Shown in pieces: positions 8,073 to 14,895 of a DNA stretch of 34,601 nt (the first letter of the stretch is position 1; the number at the start of each line of letters is the position of its first letter). Origin of the DNA: Lachnospiraceae bacterium (GTDB lineage: Bacteria; Bacillota; Clostridia; Lachnospirales; Lachnospiraceae). Below the pieces are notes generated by a model. The model worked only from the letters and a program-made list of their open reading frames with translations. It had not been told where the DNA came from and made no database searches. The stretch spans positions 1-34,601 of the forward strand of contig JAETQH010000071.1 of NCBI GenBank assembly GCA_021770785.1, read 5' to 3'. Both the position numbers and the translations under genes were made by a program.

Positions 8073-8504
8073 TCATGCTAACCGTTCTGTATGCTTCTGT
8101 TTAAAAAGCATCAGACTTATCATTTCATCTATCATTTTCTTATTCGGCCCATCCAGCTGGCTGTAAAGGGAATAAATATCAGCTGTGCCGGTCTGTTGCT
8201 GCCCCAAGGATTTATTTTCTGAAGCTTTATAAGTGTTATTGTCATTATGAATGCCATCGTTATTATGTAGCAGCCGGTCCGGGGTCAGCTCTGACGGCGG
8301 CACTCCCAACGCCTCCGCTAAATCGTACATCGTCTGGATTCCCATCTCAGTACTGCCACGTTCATAACGTGAGATGACGGTGTTTGTACAGGTGCCGCCC
8401 ACCCGCTCTGCCAGCTGCTCCTGTGTCAGGCCGGCCCGTTTTCTGAGTGTCTTTAATTTTTTTCCGGTTGCTTCCAGGTCCGATACCCATTCCTGTTTCA
8501 ACAC
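8073..8504 (-). CDS. XRE-family repressor
   Basis: The N-terminal half holds a Cro/C1-type helix-turn-helix (GKKLKTLRKRAGLTQEQLAERVGGTCTNTVISRYERG, written here in part). The C-terminal ~70 residues are Asn/Asp-rich, then helical. The start is uncertain: AAGGAGG lies right after an ATG at 8519, so translation more likely begins at GTG 8504 or the adjacent TTG 8501, giving ~143 residues. It is probably the repressor of the phage-like element. It lies downstream of a strong terminator at 8542-8625, so it may be expressed by read-through or from its own weak promoter. Confidence 0.8.
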   Translation of the reverse strand: MLKQEWVSDLEATGKKLKTLRKRAGLTQEQLAERVGGTCTNTVISRYERGSTEMGIQTMYDLAEALGVPPSELTPDRLLHNNDGIHNDNNTYKASENKSLGQQQTGTADIYSLYSQLDGPNKKMIDEMISLMLFKQKHTERLA

Positions 8505-8541
8505 CATCACCTCCTTCATGCTAATGGAGGCTTTTCCGTAT

Positions 8542-8629
8542 AAAAAGGCTGAGGCAAATAGGTTCTGCGTTCTGCACAGTTCTTATTAAATGCAGCCCAA
8601 CTCTCTATTTGCCTCAGCCATATTTTTTA
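8542..8629. terminator. Strong bidirectional terminator with a 14-bp perfect stem
   Basis: GGCTGAGGCAAATA (8547-8560) pairs perfectly with TATTTGCCTCAGCC (8606-8619). A run of five A/T flanks the left side and six Ts flank the right, so it can terminate both ways. The 45-base loop has an internal CTGCA/TGCAG hairpin. Confidence 0.8.
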
Positions 8630-8684
8630 TATCAAAAAAGCAAAGGTTACATAAAGATTTGCGCACTTCTACCGTTGATTTCAT
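8586..8684 (-). CDS. Possible 32-residue small protein
   Basis: An ATG at 8684 with AGGACTG upstream opens a frame starting MKSTVEVRKSLCNLCFF and ending ANRELGCI. Composition is protein-like, with a CNLC pair, and the frame lies in a transcript with its own promoter and terminator. The 3' part of the frame overlaps the terminator stem, which argues against it. Family unknown. Confidence 0.3.
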   Translation of the reverse strand: MKSTVEVRKSLCNLCFFDIKNMAEANRELGCI

Positions 8685-8816
8685 CTACAGTCCTGACAAA
8701 ATTTTTCGTTTTTAATAATCAACTAGAGTATTTTTGCTAAATCATTAAATATGTAACTTTTGCTATTCTAAAATTCTAAACTGCTTTCATCACCTCATAT
8801 TTTCCCATCATCTTTA

Positions 8817-8889
8817 GAATTAAAATAAAACAGGTTCATTGTCAATCTTATGTAAAATTGGATATCAAACCTCACATATCTCATGTGAG
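8817..8889 (-). promoter_or_regulatory. Sigma-A-type promoter plus inverted-repeat operator
   Basis: On the minus strand TTGACA (8845-8840) is followed by a 17-base spacer and TAATTC (8822-8817). Upstream of the -35 lies a perfect inverted repeat, CTCACAT-ATCTC-ATGTGAG (8871-8889). This would drive a ~250-base transcript ending at the terminator before the XRE gene. The rest of 8690-9017 is AT-rich with no supported gene. Confidence 0.6.
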
Positions 8890-9017
8890 TATTTTATATT
8901 ATCACAAATTGGCAGATTTTGCAAGAGTTACACATTGATTTCTGGTATTTTTTGTCTATTTTTCTGCCCCCGTGATGCTTTATTGATATTACATTCCTCT
9001 ATCAAATGCCGCCGATA

Positions 9018-9203
9018 TTAATTCGCTGCTACATCAGATACCATCTTACGCATACTTATAACAGCAAAAACGGCCAGGGCAGATGGATTCCATAAGGCCA
9101 ATAAGTCCCGCGTCCATCCTGCTCCGGCCGTGCTCATAATTGACAAAACTCGTGCAGTCCATATCTTTCGCTTTCTTTGCAGTTCCTTATCCTGCGTTGC
9201 CAT
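9018..9203 (-). CDS. Possible 61-residue protein
   Basis: The frame opens at ATG 9203, seven bases after the stop of the gene at 9211-9414, with only a weak AGGACC site. It has a basic N-terminus and a hydrophobic middle (LLALWNPSALAVFAVI) that could be one membrane segment. A frame shifted by two bases at 9046-9162 looks more protein-like, so only one of the two is likely real. Confidence 0.25.
   Translation of the reverse strand: MATQDKELQRKRKIWTARVLSIMSTAGAGWTRDLLALWNPSALAVFAVISMRKMVSDVAAN
9046..9162 (-). CDS. Possible 38-residue cysteine-containing small protein
   Basis: The frame starts MDCTSFVNYEHGRSRMDAGL and ends with CPGRFCCYKYA. Composition (Tyr, Cys, charged residues, few Ser/Leu artefacts) is more like a real protein than the overlapping 61-residue frame, and it sits at the end of the XRE operon. 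The ribosome binding site is not strong. Function unknown; a metal-binding mini-protein is possible. Confidence 0.3.
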   Translation of the reverse strand: MDCTSFVNYEHGRSRMDAGLIGLMESICPGRFCCYKYA

Positions 9204-9210
9204 CCTGGTC

Positions 9211-9414
9211 CTATTTCAAAGAACTCTCTGACTGTGGGAAATATATGATTTCTTTCACTTTTCTTCCAGAAACGCATTCTACTAATTGTTCCACGGTAAG
9301 GTCATCCTGCTTTTTCCCTGCTTTGTAATGGAGCCCATAGCCGCCCCTTATCGTGATCCGCTCCCCAAGGGTCGCACCATTTGGCGACTTTGCCATGTTG
9401 CTCTTGTAATTCAT
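9211..9414 (-). CDS. Small hypothetical protein in XRE operon
   Basis: AAGGAGGG lies seven bases before ATG 9414, and the gene follows the XRE stop at 9427 by 12 bases. The 67-residue product reads MNYKSNMAKSPNGATLGERI, then a basic Gly/Tyr-rich part and a C-terminal domain (DDLTVEQLVECVSGRKVKEI). It is probably co-transcribed with the regulator upstream. I do not recognise the family. Confidence 0.65.
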   Translation of the reverse strand: MNYKSNMAKSPNGATLGERITIRGGYGLHYKAGKKQDDLTVEQLVECVSGRKVKEIIYFPQSESSLK

Positions 9415-9426
9415 CCGATGCCCTCC

Positions 9427-10290
9427 TTAAATTAAGCCCATGAATTCATCTATAAAACTCTTTGCATCGGCATCCAGCTTTATATCATAGGCATGATTGC
9501 TTGCACTGTTATACAGACCAATGATATCCTCTCTGATGGAAGATGCGTTATTAAATGTATTACAGAGAGGTATCAGTTTCCAGTAAAAAATGGGCTCACC
9601 CATGTTTCCGCATAATACATCCGGGGAATCATCCACTACATATTTTCTCATATACACGTCATAAAATGTATCTTCGATATTTCCATGATCGGTACCAAAA
9701 CTAATGCCCATGGAGAAAATATAAAGTTCTGTTTCCTCATTCAATTTTGCGACAAATCCCGGTCCATCCAGCCATACATACTCCAGCGGGGCTGCCGAAG
9801 ACCAGATTCTATTTTTTTTCACGCGCCGGTATGTGTAGTTGTCCTCACTAAACGTATTCTCTTCAATAATCGGGAGATCGTTCCCATTGTCCACATGTTC
9901 TGTCTTTCCACACTCCTTTACTATGAACAATTCACCGTCTCCTCCGGCCATAATCTGGTTCACATATTTCGTGGTAATCGGTTCCCAGCAAAGTTCCGCT
10001 GATTCAGTACGGACCATCAGCTTATTGATAAACCCCTGCATATACCGGAGATTATCTGCCGTTTTTGCTGCGTTGCCATCCATAAGGAAGTCCACGCTGA
10101 CTCCCAGATATTTTGCTACCTTCCATATTAAATCTGCCGATGTCGCGGCTCCATTCCCTTTTTTGGTCAGGCGCGAGATATATCCGGGAGATACTCCGAT
10201 ATCACTTTCCATCTCTCCAATCTTTATATTTTTCTGCTGAATAATGCTGTTTATATTGTCCATCAATCTCTGAATATCGAATTCTTCCAT
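9427..10290 (-). CDS. XRE-family regulator with large C-terminal domain
   Basis: The first ~70 residues form a Cro/C1-type helix-turn-helix (IKIGEMESDIGVSPGYISRL) with a following helix typical of such repressors (KVAKYLGVSVDFLMDG). The remaining ~210 residues are a separate domain that I do not recognise, rich in Tyr, Asp and Glu; it could sense a ligand or be a protease target. The gene has a clear promoter (TTGACT, 17 bases, TATAAG) that overlaps TTGAATT repeats, implying autoregulation. It faces away from the HELGH metalloprotease pair at 10577-11960. Confidence 0.8.
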   Translation of the reverse strand: MEEFDIQRLMDNINSIIQQKNIKIGEMESDIGVSPGYISRLTKKGNGAATSADLIWKVAKYLGVSVDFLMDGNAAKTADNLRYMQGFINKLMVRTESAELCWEPITTKYVNQIMAGGDGELFIVKECGKTEHVDNGNDLPIIEENTFSEDNYTYRRVKKNRIWSSAAPLEYVWLDGPGFVAKLNEETELYIFSMGISFGTDHGNIEDTFYDVYMRKYVVDDSPDVLCGNMGEPIFYWKLIPLCNTFNNASSIREDIIGLYNSASNHAYDIKLDADAKSFIDEFMGLI

Positions 10291-10309
10291 TGAACTATCC
10301 TCCTTTTAT

Positions 10310-10420
10310 TTGAATTACTTATATCATATTTTGAATTATAAGTCAATATATTTTTTGTATTTGAATTCAAATATTTTCAATCATTCTTTGTTCTTGAATT
10401 TTAGTATTTTTATTGAATTA
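10310..10420. promoter_or_regulatory. Autoregulated promoter with five TTGAATT elements
   Basis: On the minus strand TTGACT (10346-10341), a 17-base spacer and TATAAG (10323-10318) form a promoter for the XRE gene. TTGAATT occurs at 10310, 10331, 10361, 10394 and 10413. The central copy is part of a perfect 16-base palindrome, TATTTGAATTCAAATA (10358-10373). This pattern is expected of a repressor operator array. Confidence 0.65.
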
Positions 10421-10487
10421 TATTTCACATTATGTTTTTTCGGGCGGGAATCAATTTTCTGTGTCTCCCGCTGGCAGCCATCCTGCC

Positions 10488-10510
10488 CCGTTTTATGATA
10501 CACAAAACGG
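10488..10510. promoter_or_regulatory. Inverted repeat before the metalloprotease operon
   Basis: CCGTTTT and AAAACGG are perfect 7-base arms around a 9-base spacer, ~65 bases before the gene at 10577. A TATACT -10-like hexamer follows (10536-10541). It may be an operator or a weak terminator. Confidence 0.35.
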
Positions 10511-10576
10511 CTATTCATTTTACTGCCGCCGTGGTATACTTCTTAGTAAAAATAGAAACTGAAAGGAAGTACCCGC

Positions 10577-10969
10577 ATGAAATACATAATCTACCGTTTC
10601 CCAGATGTCCTTGAATTTGACGATGATGATATACACAGCGGCACCCGTAAGGAAAAATGCTGCGACCCGCACCTAAAAGCTGGCATCTCTTATCCTGTCC
10701 GCCCGGAACTGGCTGCCATTGAATACGGTTCCAATATCTACAACGCTGCCGACAGCCTTATCCGTACCGTCATTGACGAGCTTTCCGGTATGGAAGAATT
10801 TTCCCGGTGTACCTGCGACTGCTATCCCCCCGACCAGCCGCATGTATTAAAATACATGAGCGACATGGATTTCGACTATGAAATGCACGGCGTCGTATAT
10901 GACTACAGCAAGACGGAAAACACTATCATATATTTCGGTGTAAAAGAAGTGGATGAAAATCAATCCTGA
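10577..10969 (+). CDS. Hypothetical protein paired with metalloprotease
   Basis: The 130-residue product starts at ATG 10577 after GAAAGGAAG. It is acidic near the N-terminus (FDDDDIHSG) and has several Cys (EKCCDPHLK, CTCDCYPPDQ) that could bind metal. No family is recognised. It lies 37 bases before the metalloprotease gene on the same strand, so the two are probably one operon. A regulatory or partner role for the protease is inference. Confidence 0.65.
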   Translation: MKYIIYRFPDVLEFDDDDIHSGTRKEKCCDPHLKAGISYPVRPELAAIEYGSNIYNAADSLIRTVIDELSGMEEFSRCTCDCYPPDQPHVLKYMSDMDFDYEMHGVVYDYSKTENTIIYFGVKEVDENQS

Positions 10970-11006
10970 CCAAACACCGATCACCTTCACATAAAGGAGC
11001 ACTGCC

Positions 11007-11960
11007 ATGGTTACGCAGAAACAGATAAAAGCATGGATACCGGAAGCACTGGCAATCTTCCAAAGATTTATGCCGCCTTTTCCCGGCATGGACACAATAC
11101 CTATCCCGGAAATCCATATCGTCAGTGACAAGACCGTATTCCCTACCCGGAAAATGCTCGTTGCAAAATTACGTTCCCGCCAGACGGATATTGACGAGGA
11201 TCATTACACGTCCATCATGGAGATGATCCATGGGGATCTTGGGGATGCCATCCTTATCTGGCAAAAATACATACCTGATCCGCAAAAGATACCTCTTGCG
11301 GATGATTATTTCTGCCACTATCTCTGGCATGAACTGGGTCACTATTATGCCATCCACAATGAATGTCGTTCTGACGACCTGCACCGCTTCAATAATCCGG
11401 GTCTTGCAGCAGAACGGGCAAAGCAGGAAGGCTACTGGATGTGGTCAGAATTCATTGCAGAGGCTATCGCGTTATATGTAGAAGAACAGCACTGCAGGAT
11501 CGACAACAAGGAGTTTTATCACCCGGAGCTTTTAAAGTGGGAGCCAAACGAATGGGGATACCTTGTAGAGAAGCTGCTGAACTTTCTGGAAATGGCCTTC
11601 TGCTATTATCCGTCAACTATTGATGAAGCCGGACTTGCCATGTACTTTGCCACACTCCTGATGGACGATGCGACCAAACGGTATGTAAAGGCCGCCAGCG
11701 AAGGAAAGCTGCGTGTATATGATAAAAGCACCGGCCGCAGCCGTTCTGCGGAACCGGGCAGTATTGAAGCCACCTGCATTTCTGACCAGGCGGAAGCATT
11801 TCAGGACACCCTGTGGCAGATGAAGCGGCTGCTGGAAATACAGCTTCGTAAGGAGAGTTTTTGGGAGATCAATGCCCAATGGCTTGAGGAACTCGGCCAG
11901 CATGTCATAGACCTCATGAATGAGAAAATTGCCTTGTTGGCATCCATGTCCATAGATTAA
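11007..11960 (+). CDS. Predicted zinc metalloprotease (HELGH)
   Basis: The 317-residue product has a zincin motif HELGH at residues 108-112 (LWHELGHYYAIHNE) and a likely third ligand Glu at ~152 (FIAEAIALYVEE). This is the HExxH + E layout of gluzincins. No signal peptide or membrane segment is seen, so it should act in the cytoplasm. AAAGGAG precedes the ATG. The gene is divergent from an XRE regulator and follows a Cys-containing partner. That setting recalls the ImmA/ImmR pairs of ICEs and phages, in which a protease cleaves an XRE repressor. Overall sequence does not look like classical ImmA, so the analogy is inference. Confidence 0.65.
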   Translation: MVTQKQIKAWIPEALAIFQRFMPPFPGMDTIPIPEIHIVSDKTVFPTRKMLVAKLRSRQTDIDEDHYTSIMEMIHGDLGDAILIWQKYIPDPQKIPLADDYFCHYLWHELGHYYAIHNECRSDDLHRFNNPGLAAERAKQEGYWMWSEFIAEAIALYVEEQHCRIDNKEFYHPELLKWEPNEWGYLVEKLLNFLEMAFCYYPSTIDEAGLAMYFATLLMDDATKRYVKAASEGKLRVYDKSTGRSRSAEPGSIEATCISDQAEAFQDTLWQMKRLLEIQLRKESFWEINAQWLEELGQHVIDLMNEKIALLASMSID

Positions 11961-11998
11961 TTCGGACACAATAAACCATCAACCGTTTTCTTACTTTG

Positions 11999-12043
11999 CG
12001 CCCGACAAAGCACAATCCTATGTGCATCTAACTTTGTCGGGCG
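11999..12043. terminator. Bidirectional terminator hairpin
   Basis: CGCCCGACAAAG (11999-12010) pairs perfectly with CTTTGTCGGGCG (12032-12043). It separates the convergent metalloprotease and DUF3825 genes. Confidence 0.75.
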
Positions 12044-12068
12044 TCTCTCTATCTTTATTCTCTTATCT

Positions 12069-12878
12069 TTATTTCACAAGTTCTGTCAGCCACGGGACTA
12101 ACGGCCTTGCGACCACTCTGGCATTTAGGTAAGCCATCTCCAGAGTCAGGCAGGTGTGTCCCATGTAATAACCGTCCATTACTTCCAACGTCATCACGAG
12201 ATCCGGTTTTTTCATGTTCGTCAGGTAAACCGGGAGAAGATACTGTATCTTTCCCTGGTATCCCTGCGGCACTACAAGCCCCGGTTCCACCACGGCCCTC
12301 CTCCTGCCAAGCTCCACCGCTGTTTCAAACAAAAGCGGCAGGTTCTTCGCTTTACGGATCTTCGCCGGAATCCTCTCCAGATTTTCTGTATCCCCTAATA
12401 TGTGTTCTACGTTTACCCTGATCGGCCAGTCCGGATTAAATCCCGCTCCCCGTTTCGCTGTGTAGTAGGAAGGCTTCTGCGGCAGAGGCTGTATGTATCT
12501 CAGCCACGGTGACAGCTCATCACAAAATCCTCTAAAATACCATTCCAGCATGGAGTCCTTCTTGTGGTTCCGGTCAAAGAAAGCGTAAATCGCTTTATAC
12601 CGGCTGTTATATAGTCCGGTATGGAAACAAGCCCTTTCGTTCTCCACATGGAAAAACTGTGCTCCTTTTCTGTCATCTTCTGCTGAATTGAACTCAATGC
12701 ATTGTTTGCGAAAAATCATATGTATATAGCGTTCCAGAATAGGTGTGTCCTGGTTCTTCGTCACATTGGCTGGTTTCTTGAACCGCCACGGCTCCGGGAG
12801 AGCTACCCTTGATAACTCGTCCAACTGTCCATACCAGTCCGGTACATAAGCAAAATCAAATAAATCTGTCGTCAACAT
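12069..12878 (-). CDS. DUF3825 domain protein
   Basis: The preferred start is ATG 12878 (MLTTDLFDFAYVPDWYGQLD) because GGAGGGG lies upstream; the product is 269 residues. The opening DWYGQLDELSRVALPEPW and the later FKKPANV, FNTGL-like and YLLPVYL segments fit DUF3825, a family of uncertain biochemical role found on mobile elements. The C-terminal part (YQGKIQYLLPVYLTN, LVMTLEVMDGYYMGHTC) looks like a beta-rich ligand-binding domain. It overlaps the HTH gene upstream and appears to be its operon partner. Confidence 0.75.
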   Translation of the reverse strand: MLTTDLFDFAYVPDWYGQLDELSRVALPEPWRFKKPANVTKNQDTPILERYIHMIFRKQCIEFNSAEDDRKGAQFFHVENERACFHTGLYNSRYKAIYAFFDRNHKKDSMLEWYFRGFCDELSPWLRYIQPLPQKPSYYTAKRGAGFNPDWPIRVNVEHILGDTENLERIPAKIRKAKNLPLLFETAVELGRRRAVVEPGLVVPQGYQGKIQYLLPVYLTNMKKPDLVMTLEVMDGYYMGHTCLTLEMAYLNARVVARPLVPWLTELVK

Positions 12879-13104
12879 TTCTAAGTCCCCTCCACTTCGG
12901 TATCGCATCAACCAGTTTCATCTGAATCCGTGTCTTTAAATCGCCGTCAACATACTGGTACTCATTGCCCTGCGCGTCCTCGGCCTTCACTGTCGCTAAT
13001 GTGTTGATATAATCATCGTAGTAAATTAGAATTTGATCGAGAGCCTCCCGGTCGCCATTTACAGCGGCGCAGATCAGCTCATATGTAAGTTCATTTTCTT
13101 TCAT
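12856..13104 (-). CDS. Conjugative-element helix-turn-helix protein
   Basis: The 82-residue product (MKENELTYELICAAVNGDRE) matches the small HTH proteins of Tn916-like elements: LTYE, then AVNGDREALDQILIYYDDYIN, then a variable linker and an amphipathic end. GAAAGGAAC precedes ATG 13104. It normally follows a sigma-like gene, which here is broken. Its 3' end overlaps the DUF3825 start. A paralogue lies at 29683-29955. Confidence 0.8.
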   Translation of the reverse strand: MKENELTYELICAAVNGDREALDQILIYYDDYINTLATVKAEDAQGNEYQYVDGDLKTRIQMKLVDAIPKWRGLRNVDDRFI

Positions 13105-13524
13105 AATGGTTCCTTTCATGATAGTTTCGTATGGCAGCAAATGCTTTCTGCCGCCAGTTGTAAATTGTCCTTGGCGTAACAGCAAACTGTGCAGCTATCT
13201 CAATATCCGTGTACTCGTACCAGAAATCCAAAATCAACACCTCCCTTTGTGTTTCCGATAATTTCAGCATGGCATTGTAAAGCCATTCGCTGGTAATCAC
13301 ACAGATGTGGGATTTCCCCTGCAGGACCAGATGCTCAGACGGATAGACGTCTCCTGCACCTGTGTTTCAAACAGATACTGCATCTTCTCTGTCGCCGTCT
13401 GTTCTTATTCTCTTCTTCTTTTTTCTTCATCCACTGCATTCCTGCACTCGTTCTTCATCACAGTCTTGGCAAAACTATCAAATATAGCAATGATGCAGTC
13501 CTTGTCTTTTAAGGGAGCCGACAT
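13091..13524 (-). pseudogene. Broken sigma-70-like factor of conjugative element
   Basis: The C-terminal half (13091-13300) is a clean sigma region 4: MLKLSETQREVLILDFWYE, then DIEIAAQFAVTPRTIYNWR. The N-terminal half begins at ATG 13524 (MSAPLKDKDCIIAIFDSFAK, then NECRNAVDEEKRR), as in this family. A TAA at 13405-13407 interrupts it, the frame continues with EKMQYLFETQ, and then a second break shifts to the region 4 frame. One nonsense change and one frameshift thus separate the halves. An internal ATG at 13300 could still give a 69-residue region 4 fragment. Confidence 0.7.
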
Positions 13525-13570
13525 GATCGTTCCCCCTTTCTTATGCAGTTTTGAGTGGTCCTTATCGCCT

Positions 13571-13800
13571 CCTTTGAACTACTAAGACGAATCTGCCCAT
13601 ACAAAACCGGAAAAGTTTTTCAAAATGTCTAAAAAATTTTTTCTGGATGGCAAAATCGTCTTTTTGTCCCCTTTAACTACTAAGACAGATCTGCCCATGC
13701 AAAACCGGAAAGGTTTTTCAAAATTTTTTCAAAAAATTTTTCCGGGCAGTAGAAATGCCCCTTTTTCCCCTTTAAATAACTAAAACAATTCAGCTTTCCA
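13571..13800. repeat. Three degenerate tandem repeats, ~97-101 bp
   Basis: The word ACTAAGAC/ACTAAAAC recurs at 13581, 13678 and 13779, each preceded by CCTTTGAACT, CCTTTAACT or CCTTTAAATA and followed by a CCGGAAA/TCGGAAA block and a long A/T run. Spacing is 97 and 101 bases. The third copy covers the 3' end of the frameshifted small gene at 13790. Each unit carries AT-rich inverted segments (AAAATTTTTT). The repeats may be binding sites upstream of the sigma/HTH operon, or duplicates of that gene's tail. Confidence 0.6.
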
Positions 13801-14121
13801 AAATCGGAAATGAAAACGGAAATTTTTCACAGACTATATTTTCAATAGAGGCACATAGCAGACACGGAGGGCCTCTGCTCCAATAGAAATCGTGGAATAT
13901 CGTCAGAAATCGACAAAGAAAAGCGCCAGGGAGCTTCTGCTGCTTCCTGACGTGATAGTTCCAGATATGGTAGTAATATGCGATATGGGTATTATTGTAG
14001 GTATCAGATACGCAATATAATACCTGTCCACAGGTATAAGACTCCGCATCAAATGCTAAGATTTTTTTAATGCTTCACCCGGCCGGAGCCTGTACCCTTT
14101 TATAAAAATAATGCCACCCAT
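13790..14121 (-). pseudogene. Small gene split at an A7 slippery run
   Basis: ATG 14121 follows a perfect GTAAGGAGGAAACC site. The zero frame reads MGGIIFIKGYRLRPGEALKK, then S and TAG (14056). At the two Lys codons the DNA is A AAA AAA. A -1 shift there opens 90 more codons (ILAFDAESYTCGQVLYC...) to TGA at 13790. The joined product would be ~110 residues. It is either an indel in the homopolymer (pseudogene) or a programmed -1 frameshift. Family not recognised. Confidence 0.4.
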
Positions 14122-14274
14122 GGTTTCCTCCTTACGGCAAACCACAGATAGCAAACACGAATAAGCCCTGCTGCGGGAAGCCGTTTTTTTTATTGGCTCC
14201 CCGACAGGACCTTTACATATTTATGGACAATATGGTTTTTCTGTTTTTCATTTTCGGTATTATCATACATACTT

Positions 14275-14316
14275 ATCGGTACGATTAGGGAATATGAAAC
14301 CCCTAATCGGCACGAT
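14275..14316. promoter_or_regulatory. Operator candidate for the XRE gene
   Basis: ATCGGTACGAT (14275-14285) and ATCGGCACGAT (14306-14316) are direct repeats 31 bases apart. Between them CGATTAGGG (14282-14290) and CCCTAATCG (14301-14309) are perfect inverted arms. They lie just before the XRE start at 14341. The flanking 14122-14270 also has a CGGGAAGCC/GGCTCCCCG hairpin with a T8 loop (14174-14203). Confidence 0.55.
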
Positions 14317-14340
14317 AGAATATATGTGAGGTGAACGATT

Positions 14341-14706
14341 ATGCCGAAAGACACAGAAACACATTTAAGTAACTGCATCCGCACTGCACGGCAGGCATGT
14401 GGTCTTACCCAACAGGAACTGGCAGACCAATGCCATGTAGCCGTTAAAACCATACAGAAGATTGAGAATGGTTCCATGAATCCTTCCTTTGAAATCCTCT
14501 GCCCTATTGTGAGGCGGTTAGGAATTTCAGGCGATGTCCTGTTCCACCCGGAACTTTCCGATGAAGATTTAGATGTAAAGCATCTTATCGGGAAATTCCA
14601 GGTATGTCATCCGAAGGAACGGAAATTCATGCTGAATACCGTAAACTGTATGGCCGAGCAGTTTCTCGCCCAGCACAGCGAGTCCGATGCGGAAAAATCT
14701 GAGTGA
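14341..14706 (+). CDS. XRE-family regulator of conjugative element
   Basis: The 121-residue product has an XRE helix-turn-helix at residues ~10-65 (CGLTQQELADQCHVAVKTIQ, then IENGSMNPSFEILCPIVRRL). The rest is helical and rich in Asp/Glu. GAGGTGA precedes the ATG. It is divergent from the sigma/HTH/DUF3825 block and is flanked by operator-like repeats, so it is probably the transfer-region repressor of the decayed element. Confidence 0.8.
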   Translation: MPKDTETHLSNCIRTARQACGLTQQELADQCHVAVKTIQKIENGSMNPSFEILCPIVRRLGISGDVLFHPELSDEDLDVKHLIGKFQVCHPKERKFMLNTVNCMAEQFLAQHSESDAEKSE

Positions 14707-14747
14707 AACCAGTAGGACAAGAATTTCTTGTTGCTGCTGGTTTTTCT
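14704..14747 (+). terminator. Terminator after XRE gene
   Basis: GAAACCAGTAG...AAGAA pairs with TTCTTG...CTGCTGGTTT, followed by a T-rich stretch. It starts at the XRE stop codon. Confidence 0.65.
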
Positions 14748-14852
14748 CGTTATCTGCCATTATAAAACACCGACTTATGAACGAGTTATGGATGAGTTAT
14801 GAACGGTATAATATTTTAAAAATCGTTCGACAGGATACGACAAAAACAAACG

Positions 14853-14895
14853 GAGCCGATAACCTGAGAGTAATCTCTCAATAGGTTATCGGCTC
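14853..14895 (-). terminator. Hairpin at the end of the KTR remnant
   Basis: GAGCCGATAACCT (14853-14865) pairs perfectly with AGGTTATCGGCTC (14883-14895), with GAGAG/CTCTC pairing inside. On the minus strand it is followed by CGTTTGTTTTTGTCG, so it likely terminates the old KTR gene. Confidence 0.7.

Noticed and set aside
13571..13800. CRISPR array
   Set aside because: Only three degenerate copies with ~100-bp period, no short repeat with unique spacers, and no cas genes other than a Cas4-like phage nuclease far away.
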